From Rhodobacter calidifons (GTDB lineage Bacteria > Pseudomonadota > Alphaproteobacteria > Rhodobacterales > Rhodobacteraceae), in the NCBI RefSeq assembly GCF_011174775.1, contig NZ_JAANHS010000002.1, forward strand, positions 124,001 to 188,000: a stretch of DNA of 64,000 nt, given 5' to 3'. A model generated the notes under the pieces. That model did no database searches. It had not been told where the DNA came from and was given only the letters and a program-made list of their open reading frames with translations. The stretch's first letter is position 1; the number at the start of each line of letters is the position of its first letter. A program made the translations under genes and the position numbers. This document shows, in pieces, positions 27,092 to 33,742 of the stretch.

Positions 27092-27450
27092 TGGGAGCAG
27101 GATTGGTCGGGCTGTTTGGAGCACTTCTAGTCGGCGGTATCTTCCCGATTCTCCTTTGCATTGCGATCGGTTGGTGGATCGGAAAACGCATCGCCTACTG
27201 GACACTGTCAGTTCGGAGCTTCTCCGTTGCAGTGGCGCTGACTTGCATAGTCGTGGCCGCTTTCTGGTATCCGGCAATCAGCGCTTCCATCGAAGCCAAG
27301 CCCGAAGTGAGCGCGTGGGACTATCTTGTCGCTATGAAAAATGCACTCACCTTCGCATTCTTGCCTACAGCGATATCTGCGGCGCTTTCTTGGGTGTTGA
27401 ACTACGACGAAGCACTGCAACAGAGGGCGAAAGCTAAGGACGCGGCCTGA
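27091..27450 (+). CDS. Small membrane protein of lower G+C, likely acquired
   Basis: 119 aa, four hydrophobic segments (AGLVGLFGALLVGGIFPILLCIAIGWWIG, SFSVAVALTCIVVAAFWYPAISA, LTFAFLPTAISAALSWVLNY). Start ATG at 27091 with GGAAGGGG upstream. Three rows I counted (27241-27420) are 52-55% G+C against about 67% in the later 28441-28500, and codon use is less G/C-ended than the neighbours. Looks like an insertion into the operon together with the DUF559 gene three bases on. Function unknown. Confidence 0.6.
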   Translation: MGAGLVGLFGALLVGGIFPILLCIAIGWWIGKRIAYWTLSVRSFSVAVALTCIVVAAFWYPAISASIEAKPEVSAWDYLVAMKNALTFAFLPTAISAALSWVLNYDEALQQRAKAKDAA

Positions 27451-27453
27451 AAG

Positions 27454-28071
27454 ATGACCGGAATCCATCCCATCACACGGCTGAGGGCGCGGAAGCTGCG
27501 GACGGAGATGACGCCGCAGGAGCGGAGGCTTTGGGCGAAGCTGCGGGAGTTGAACCGGATGTTGGGGCTGCACTTCCGGCGGCAGGCTCCCATTGGGCCG
27601 TTCATCGCGGATTTCGCCGATCTGGGGCGAAGGTTGGTCATTGAGGTGGACGGAAGTGGGCATGGTGGGCCTCGGGATGCGGCGCGGGATGAGTGGTTGA
27701 GCGCGCAGGGGTTTCAGATGTTGCGGTTCTGGAACCCGGAGGTGTCGGGGAATATCGAGGGTGTGATGCAGGTGATCTTCGACGCAATTGATGGCGAGTC
27801 CTTGGCTGAGGGCGTGCCCCCCACCCCCATCCCCTCCCCACGGGGGGGAGGGGAGGCTCTTGGGGCGAGCGGTGCGCGTGAAAAACAACGGGTAGCGCAT
27901 GGTGCTGACGCCCCCTCACCCCATCCCTCCCCCACCCGGGGGGAGGGAGGCGCTGCCCTTGATGCGTCGAGTGGGACGGACGAACCAGGTGCCTCCCCTC
28001 CCCCTTCGTGGGGAGGGGATGGGGGTGGGGGGCCACCGTCAGAAACCCGCGTAACTGGGGGACGGGAATGA
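27454..28071 (+). CDS. DUF559 (Vsr-like endonuclease fold) protein with a repeat-encoded tail
   Basis: 205 aa. Residues 1-117 are a complete DUF559 domain: MTPQERRLWAKLRELN, HFRRQAPIGPFIADF, LVIEVDGSGH (candidate nuclease acidic residues) and MLRFWNPEVSGNIEGV. The remaining 88 residues (from about GVPPTPIPSPRGGG) are encoded by three copies of the CT repeat and their spacers, giving Pro/Gly-rich, low-complexity protein. The natural end of the domain was probably near 27810. DUF559 proteins are related to very-short-patch repair nucleases and are often mobile; activity unproven. Confidence 0.8.
   Translation: MTGIHPITRLRARKLRTEMTPQERRLWAKLRELNRMLGLHFRRQAPIGPFIADFADLGRRLVIEVDGSGHGGPRDAARDEWLSAQGFQMLRFWNPEVSGNIEGVMQVIFDAIDGESLAEGVPPTPIPSPRGGGEALGASGAREKQRVAHGADAPSPHPSPTRGEGGAALDASSGTDEPGASPPPSWGGDGGGGPPSETRVTGGRE
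27816..28032. repeat. Cluster of three C/T-rich inverted repeats (family CT, copies 2-4)
   Basis: Copy 2 at 27816-27856 (GCCCCCCACCCCC then CCCCTCCCCACGGGGGGG), copy 3 at 27911-27950 (CCCCATCCCTCCCCC, GGGGGGAGGGAGG) and copy 4 at 27992-28032 in the opposite orientation. All three fall inside the open frame of the DUF559 gene and none brings a stop codon in that frame. Confidence 0.85.
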
Positions 28072-29417
28072 AACGCCTCATCCAACGCGGTCTCATGTTC
28101 GGGAACCTGATCGAGGTCTCCTCGCCGGCCCTTGTCGAACGCTACAACCGGGCGCTCAAGCATCTGACGGGGAAGACGACGAAGCTCGACGATTTCCACA
28201 TCGACCTGTCGGGCTATTCGCCCGAGATCGGCGATGAACTCGATGACCACCTCTACCTCAACCCCAACGGGGCGAACCGGCAGTTCATCTTGCTGACCAC
28301 GGCGCAGAAGGATGCGCCTTTGCTCAACATCAAGTTCTCCACCTCGCGCGGGATCCTGACGCAGTTCATCGAGAAGAACGAGGCGCAGCTTTTTGCGCTG
28401 ACGGCGCGGGATGCGGTGTGTGGAGAGTTGCAGAACTCGGTCTATGCCTTCGACACGCCGGCCAGGCTGTTCGACATCCGGCAGGTGACGGTCGAGGCGG
28501 ATACGATCGGCGGGCATGTGGCGGATGCGGGGAAGCTGGCCAAGCTGATCGAGCGGTTCCGGGCCGAGCCGGACGGCTGGCGCGATGATCTTCTCATCGC
28601 CGAGATGATCGGGCTGGCGAAGAAGACGGGTGACGTGACGCGGGTGCCGATCAGCCTGCCCGCGATGACCTTTCAGCAGCCGAATTTCTGGACCAGCCAT
28701 TTCGGCGGCATCTACATCTTTCAGGGGGTGCGCTATCCGGCGGCGATTTCGGCTCTGGACTGGCGGTCGCTGGGAGAGGTGCCCGTCGCGCAGGTGATGG
28801 ACCTGACGCACCGCAACCAGATCGCCGACTGGCTGGAGCGGAATGGGTTGGTGGAGCCCATCGTGCAGGCGCGGGGGACGGATGCGGCGGCGATCCTGCG
28901 GCAGAAGATGGATTTCATCCTGGTCGATGCGGCGGACCGGCTGGGGATCGAGGTGGGCGACGCGCGGCGGACAGAGCTGCGGAAGGTGGCCTACAAGCTG
29001 GGGACCGCGCTGCCCGAGGAGTTCCTGGGGCTCGCGGCGCTCTTGCGCTGGGTCGAGGCCGGGGGGGCCTGGCCGAAGATAACCTCGGAGCATCCGGCCT
29101 ATTTCTACACGCTGCGCGGCAAGGGGCCAGAGCGGGATCTGGTGAACATGCTGCTGTCGGAACTGTCGCCGATGGACGTGCGGCAGATGTTCATCACCCA
29201 CAAGGAGCTGTTCTACGCCCAGTATGCAACGTGGAGCGAGCGCAAGAAGACCTATGTGGCGGATTTCCTGGCGCGGGAGTATCAGGTGGACAAGGAAGGC
29301 GCCCGGACTGCTCTGTTCGGGCCGGAGCCGGGCATGGACGCGCTGCACCGGCCGCAGATGGTGGAGGGGCCGAAACCGTCCCGCCCGGTGGTGGGACCCT
29401 GGGGAGGAAGACGCTGA
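28068..29417 (+). CDS. Uncharacterised 449-aa protein of the AAA+ operon (possibly DUF6638)
   Basis: No signal peptide or clear membrane segment. Opens MKRLIQRGLMFGNLIEVSSPALVERYNRALKHLTGK; middle blocks are NRQFILLTTAQKDAPLLNIKFSTSRG and NFWTSHFGGIYIFQGVRYP; the end is basic and Pro-rich. I think it belongs to a rhodobacterial family of unknown function, perhaps DUF6638, but this is from memory and unsure. ATG at 28068 has GGGGGACGGGA upstream. TGATG overlap couples it to the next small membrane protein. Confidence 0.75.
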   Translation: MKRLIQRGLMFGNLIEVSSPALVERYNRALKHLTGKTTKLDDFHIDLSGYSPEIGDELDDHLYLNPNGANRQFILLTTAQKDAPLLNIKFSTSRGILTQFIEKNEAQLFALTARDAVCGELQNSVYAFDTPARLFDIRQVTVEADTIGGHVADAGKLAKLIERFRAEPDGWRDDLLIAEMIGLAKKTGDVTRVPISLPAMTFQQPNFWTSHFGGIYIFQGVRYPAAISALDWRSLGEVPVAQVMDLTHRNQIADWLERNGLVEPIVQARGTDAAAILRQKMDFILVDAADRLGIEVGDARRTELRKVAYKLGTALPEEFLGLAALLRWVEAGGAWPKITSEHPAYFYTLRGKGPERDLVNMLLSELSPMDVRQMFITHKELFYAQYATWSERKKTYVADFLAREYQVDKEGARTALFGPEPGMDALHRPQMVEGPKPSRPVVGPWGGRR

Positions 29418-29695
29418 TGGGGTGGCTGCGGCTTGCGTTCCTGATGTATGTCGGGTTGACCATTGCCTATTTCCTGACCTCGATCTATTCGCGGTCGGTC
29501 CGGCGCGAGAAGCTGGAGAAGGAATGGGACAGCGACCCCGCACGCGAGGGGCTGACGGCAGAGGAACGCCGGGCCTTCATCGAGGCGGGGATGGTGCATT
29601 ACGACAAGGGGCTGAAAAGGCGGCTTCTGTGGCTTATCTACATCCTGCCGACCGTGGGCTTTCTGGCCACGGTCTATTTCGTCAACTGGACCTGA
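29417..29695 (+). CDS. Small two-segment membrane protein
   Basis: 92 aa, hydrophobic segments at about 3-22 (LRLAFLMYVGLTIAYFLTS) and 69-90 (LLWLIYILPTVGFLATVYFV) around a charged loop with LEKEWDSDPAREGLTAEERRAFIEAG. Its ATG overlaps the previous TGA. Typical small partner or anchor; no family recognised. Confidence 0.75.
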   Translation: MGWLRLAFLMYVGLTIAYFLTSIYSRSVRREKLEKEWDSDPAREGLTAEERRAFIEAGMVHYDKGLKRRLLWLIYILPTVGFLATVYFVNWT

Positions 29696-29707
29696 AAGGA
29701 CGCTCCC

Positions 29708-30379
29708 ATGTGGACCAGGATCAAATGGGGCATCCGCATCCTTCTGGCGCTGATCGTCGGGCTGTTCCTGCATTACACCCTGCCGCAGCGCGACGTGGTG
29801 CAGATCATCAACACTTACAACCGGATCACGCAGATCGGCGGAAACTGGATGTTCTATGCGATCGAGGACACCGGGACCGGCGTGGAGACGGCAACCACCT
29901 CGCGCGATATCCGCTATATCGACGCGGTCTTCGCGAACGGCAAGACGATGACCTACCGGAACGAGGATACGGGCTGGTTCTGGCCGCCCTATTTCAAGTG
30001 GAATTCCAGCACCTTGCAGGCCGAGGCGACCAATGCCGCGCGCACGCCGGGGCAATGGGTGGCGGTGACGCATTACGGCTGGCGGCTGCCGATCTTTTCG
30101 ATCTTCCCCAATGCGGTGTCGATCACCAAGGTCGAGGGGCCAGATGTCACGCTGATCCCTTGGGTCAACATCATCATCCTGTCGGTGCTGGCCTTCGTGC
30201 TGTTCATGCTGCGCAAGATGTGGTTGCAATTCCGCGAGCGGATGGTCGATCCGGCGCTGGCCGAAGTGGGCGAGACCTTTGACGCCGCTGGGCAGCGGGT
30301 CGAATCTGCCCGGAAAGAGGCGCGGGGGTTCTTCGGGCGGATCGGAGCCTGGCTGAACACCTGGCGGGCCAAGAGATGA
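29708..30379 (+). CDS. DUF1523 family membrane protein
   Basis: 223 aa. N-terminal membrane segment (GIRILLALIVGLFLHYTLP), an extracytoplasmic domain with DVVQIINTYNRI, YRNEDTGWFWPPYFKWNSS and THYGWRLPIFSIFPNAVSI, then a second segment (WVNIIILSVLAFVLFML) and a charged cytoplasmic tail. The tryptophan-rich YRNEDTGW-WPPYFK block is the DUF1523 signature. Function unknown. Last gene of the operon, followed by a CG-family inverted repeat. Confidence 0.85.
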   Translation: MWTRIKWGIRILLALIVGLFLHYTLPQRDVVQIINTYNRITQIGGNWMFYAIEDTGTGVETATTSRDIRYIDAVFANGKTMTYRNEDTGWFWPPYFKWNSSTLQAEATNAARTPGQWVAVTHYGWRLPIFSIFPNAVSITKVEGPDVTLIPWVNIIILSVLAFVLFMLRKMWLQFRERMVDPALAEVGETFDAAGQRVESARKEARGFFGRIGAWLNTWRAKR

Positions 30380-30380
30380 C

Positions 30381-30446
30381 CCCGCCCCGGACTTGACCCG
30401 GGGCCTCTGGTCGCCGCACGAGGCCCCGGATCAAGTCCGGGGCGGG
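30381..30446. repeat. CCCCGGACTTGA-type inverted repeat, copy 2 (family CG), probable terminator
   Basis: 26-base arms: CCCGCCCCGGACTTGACCCG... at 30381-30406 and its inverse at 30421-30446, with one mismatch, around a 14-base loop. It fills the gap between the convergent DUF1523 and pheT genes and could stop transcription from both sides. Similar palindromes are widespread in alphaproteobacterial genomes. Confidence 0.85.
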
Positions 30447-30454
30447 TGTCCGGC

Positions 30455-32872
30455 TCAGGCGCGCAGCGTGCCGCCGGTCGCCTTGGTGACATTCTCGATG
30501 ATCTTCGCGCTGACGGCCTCGATCTCGGCTTCGGTCAGGGTCTTGTCCTGCGGTTGCAGGCGCACGGTCAGGGCGATGGACTTCTTGCCCGGCCCCATCT
30601 GCGCCTCGGCCTTCTCGCCGGTGAACTGGTCGAAGACGCGGACGGATTCGATCAGGGTCTTGTCGGCACCTTGGGCGGCGTTGACGGCGGTCAGGGCCTC
30701 GACCTTGGAATCGACGACGAAGGCGAAGTCCCGCTCCACCGCCTGAAGGTCGCTGATCGCAAGCGCCGGGCGGGTGGGGGTTTTCGCCTTAGGCGCCGGG
30801 ATGTTGGCGATCAGGATGGTGAAGGCCACGGCGGGACCCTTCACGTCCATCGCCTGAAGCACGCGGGGGTGGATCTCTCCGAAGGTGGCGAGCGTATTGG
30901 GGCCGAGGCCGATCACGCCGGAGCGGCCGGGGTGCCACCAGGGGGCCACCTTGCGGGTGATCTGGACGCGGGACGGCGCGCCGAGGGCGGCCAGCACCGC
31001 CTCGGCATCGGCCTTGGCGTCGAAGACATCGACCATGCGGCGGCTGCCGTGCGGGTCGCGGGGCGCGGTGGCGCCGACGAGGAGGCCTGCGGCGTGCAGG
31101 TGCTGGTCGCCGGGTTCGCCGCCGTGGAAGGCGGGGCCGATCTCGAAGAGCGCGAGGTCCATGAAGCCACGCGCCTGGTTGCGGGCGGCGGCGGCGAGGA
31201 GTCCGGGGAGGAGATCAGGGCGGAGGTGCGTCATCTCGGAGGAGATGGGGTTTTCGACGCGGACGGCATCGGTTCCCCCGCCGAAGAGGGATGCGGATCT
31301 GGCGTCGATGAAGCTGTAGGTGACGGCCTCGTTGTAGCCGAGGGCCGCGATGGTGCGCCGCGCTGTGCGTTCGCGGACTTGCAGGGGCGTCAGGATCGGG
31401 CGGGGTACGCCCGGCTGGGTGCGGGCCATCGGCGCGCCTTGCAGTTTCGTCAGGCTGGCGATGCGGGCGACTTCCTCGACAAGGTCGGCGTCGCCGAGGA
31501 TGTCGGGGCGCCAGCTGGGCGGGGTCACTTCGTTGCCGTTCAGGGTGAAGCCCAGCGCCTGAAGCGTCTCGCGCTGCGTGGCCTCTGCGATGTCCATGCC
31601 GACGAGGCTGACCACGCGGGCGGGGTCGAGGCGGTAGGTGCGGGTCGTGTCGAGGGGCGCGCCGTCCTGCACCACGGTCCCGGCCTCGCCGCCGCAGAGG
31701 TCGAGGATCATCTGTGTGGCGAGTTCGAGGCCCGGGAGGGTGAAGGCCGGGTCCACGCCGCGTTCGAACCGGTAGCGGGCGTCGGAGTTGATCTTCAGCG
31801 CGCGCCCCGTGGCGGCGATGGTGATCGGGTCCCAATACGCGCTTTCCAGAAAGACGTCGGTGGTTTCCGGGGTGCAGCCCGAGGCCTCGCCGCCCATGAT
31901 TCCGGCGAGCGACTCGGGTCCGTTGTCGTCGGCGATGACCATCTGACCGGGGGTCAGGGTGTAGGTCTTGCCGTCGAGCGCCAGCAGCGTCTCGCCTTCT
32001 CGGGCGGGGCGGATGTGGAGGTCGCCCTTCACCTTCGCGGCGTCGAAGACGTGCAGGGGGCGGTTCAGGCCGAAGGTGAAGTAGTTGGTGATATCCACCA
32101 GCGCCGAGATGGGGCGCAGGCCGATGGCCTTGAGGCGGGCCTGCATCCAGTCTGGCGAAGGGCCGTTCTTCACGCCACGGATCAGGCGACCGGCGAAATG
32201 GGGGCAGCCTTTGGTTTTCAGCTCGGGGGCGATGTGGACGGCGATGGGGGTGGGGAAGCGGCCCGGAACCGGGGTGACGCTGACGGGTTTCAGCTTGCCC
32301 AAGCCCCGCGCCGCCAGATCGCGGGCGATGCCGTGCACGCCCAGCGCGTCGGGACGGTTGGGGGTGACCTTGATCTCGATCACCGGGTCGTTGAGACCGC
32401 GATAGTCGATGAAGCGGACTCCAAGCGGTGCGTCCGAAGGTAGCTCGATGATGCCGTCGTGGTTGTCCGACAGCATGAGTTCGCGTTCGGAGCAAAGCAT
32501 GCCGTTCGACTCCACGCCCCGGATCACGCCGGGCTTGAGATCGACGCCGGTGCCGGGGACATGGGTGCCGGGAGGGGCGAAGACGCCGATCAGGCCGGTT
32601 TTCGCGTTGGGTGCGCCGCAGACGACCTGGACTTCCTCGCTGCGCCCGCCGGGGCCGTCGGGGAAGGTCTCGACCCGGCAGACGCGGAGGCGGTCGGCGT
32701 TGGGGTGCTGGACGGCCTCGATCACGCGGCAGATGCGGAAGGGGCCGAGTTGCGCGGTTGGGTCCTCGATGCCTTCGACTTCCAGGCCAAGGTCGGTCAG
32801 CGCCTCGGCAATGGCCTCGACGGTGGCGTCGGTGTCGAGGTGATCCTTCAGCCAGGACAGGGTGAACTTCAT
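30455..32872 (-). CDS. pheT: Phenylalanyl-tRNA synthetase beta subunit PheT
   Basis: 805 aa. Non-catalytic editing and tRNA-binding subunit of PheRS. Opens MKFTLSWLKDHLDTDATVEAIAEAL; the tRNA-binding domain (40-150) contains RICRVIEAVQHPNADRLRVCRVE; B3/B4 editing domain about 200-400; B5 about 400-480; C-terminal anticodon-binding (FDX-ACB) ends the protein. pheS is not adjacent in this window, although the two are usually neighbours. Confidence 0.97.
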   Translation of the reverse strand: MKFTLSWLKDHLDTDATVEAIAEALTDLGLEVEGIEDPTAQLGPFRICRVIEAVQHPNADRLRVCRVETFPDGPGGRSEEVQVVCGAPNAKTGLIGVFAPPGTHVPGTGVDLKPGVIRGVESNGMLCSERELMLSDNHDGIIELPSDAPLGVRFIDYRGLNDPVIEIKVTPNRPDALGVHGIARDLAARGLGKLKPVSVTPVPGRFPTPIAVHIAPELKTKGCPHFAGRLIRGVKNGPSPDWMQARLKAIGLRPISALVDITNYFTFGLNRPLHVFDAAKVKGDLHIRPAREGETLLALDGKTYTLTPGQMVIADDNGPESLAGIMGGEASGCTPETTDVFLESAYWDPITIAATGRALKINSDARYRFERGVDPAFTLPGLELATQMILDLCGGEAGTVVQDGAPLDTTRTYRLDPARVVSLVGMDIAEATQRETLQALGFTLNGNEVTPPSWRPDILGDADLVEEVARIASLTKLQGAPMARTQPGVPRPILTPLQVRERTARRTIAALGYNEAVTYSFIDARSASLFGGGTDAVRVENPISSEMTHLRPDLLPGLLAAAARNQARGFMDLALFEIGPAFHGGEPGDQHLHAAGLLVGATAPRDPHGSRRMVDVFDAKADAEAVLAALGAPSRVQITRKVAPWWHPGRSGVIGLGPNTLATFGEIHPRVLQAMDVKGPAVAFTILIANIPAPKAKTPTRPALAISDLQAVERDFAFVVDSKVEALTAVNAAQGADKTLIESVRVFDQFTGEKAEAQMGPGKKSIALTVRLQPQDKTLTEAEIEAVSAKIIENVTKATGGTLRA

Positions 32873-32931
32873 CGCAGGCGCCTCCAAACTTCGGGGTTCC
32901 GATTAGCGGAAAGCGGGGGCGAGGGGAAGCG

Positions 32932-33663
32932 TCAGGCGGCGATGCGGGCGTAGAGGTTGAAGAGGCCGAAGAGGATCGGCTGGTGGACGAGGTAGATGAT
33001 AAGCGAGTGGCGGCCGGGGAAGGTGAGGGTATGGGCGAGGCGGGAGGGTGCGGTGCCGCGCCAATGGTCGAGGCGCAGGGCCTTGGCGGTGGCGATGCCG
33101 GCGAGCGCGGGGGCGGCCCAGGGGATGAGGGGGACGTAGTCGCCCATCATGGGCCGGGTCTCGGCAAGGCCGGTCCAGACGAGCCAGATCGGGTCGAAGG
33201 CCGGGAAGCGCGGGCCCCAGGCGGCGGCGAAGATCACGGCGGCGAGGGCGAGAGTTACGGGCCAGGGCAGGCGCAGGGCGACGAGGCCGATGAGAGCGGT
33301 CGCGGCCATGGCGTGGAGGATGCCGAACCAGATGGGGCCCCCGGGCACCAGCCAGATCGAGGCGGTGGTGACGAGGGCGGCGGCGCCGGCGATCATCGCC
33401 CAGCGGCGCCAGAAGGCGGGCCAGCGGATCGCGCGGCCATGGGCGAGCCAGAGGGAGATGCCGGAGAGGAAGAGGAAGGACCCGGCGATCATACGGGCGA
33501 AGTAGTACCAGAAGGGTTGGCTCATCGTGCCGGGGTCGATGTGGCCGAAAAGGGCGAGGTCGAAGGTGAAGTGGAAGATCACCATGCAGACCACGGCGAG
33601 GGTCCGCGCAATGTCGAGGCCGAGAAGGCGGGCGGGCGGGAGAAGGGCGGGGGCGCTGGACAT
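32932..33663 (-). CDS. DUF1624 / heparan-alpha-glucosaminide N-acetyltransferase-like membrane protein
   Basis: 243 aa with six or more hydrophobic segments. LLGLDIARTLAVVCMVIFHFTFDL near the N-terminus is the usual opening of DUF1624 acyltransferase-like proteins; PGRHSLIIYLVHQPILFGLF closes it. Such proteins are thought to acylate sugars on the membrane, but the true substrate is unknown. The ATG at 33663 leaves out an upstream Arg/Pro-rich stretch. Confidence 0.8.
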   Translation of the reverse strand: MSSAPALLPPARLLGLDIARTLAVVCMVIFHFTFDLALFGHIDPGTMSQPFWYYFARMIAGSFLFLSGISLWLAHGRAIRWPAFWRRWAMIAGAAALVTTASIWLVPGGPIWFGILHAMAATALIGLVALRLPWPVTLALAAVIFAAAWGPRFPAFDPIWLVWTGLAETRPMMGDYVPLIPWAAPALAGIATAKALRLDHWRGTAPSRLAHTLTFPGRHSLIIYLVHQPILFGLFNLYARIAA

Positions 33664-33710
33664 GGGCCGGAGGGTGGCGCGGAACGGTGGGGGCCGCAAG
33701 GCGGGTTCGC

Positions 33711-33734
33711 AGGGTGGGCAATATTGCCCACCCT
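33711..33734. repeat. 24-base perfect palindrome
   Basis: The 12-base arm AGGGTGGGCAAT (33711-33722) is followed directly by its inverse ATTGCCCACCCT (33723-33734). It sits between the dnaE stop and the next gene start on the minus strand. A short REP-like or terminator element is likely. Confidence 0.7.
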
Positions 33735-33742
33735 ACTTGGCG

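Noticed and set aside
27092-27437. C-terminal 115-residue extension of the small membrane protein at 26709
   Set aside because: Overlaps a convincing membrane protein in another frame and has non-coding character; explained better by a one-base slip in the G-run.
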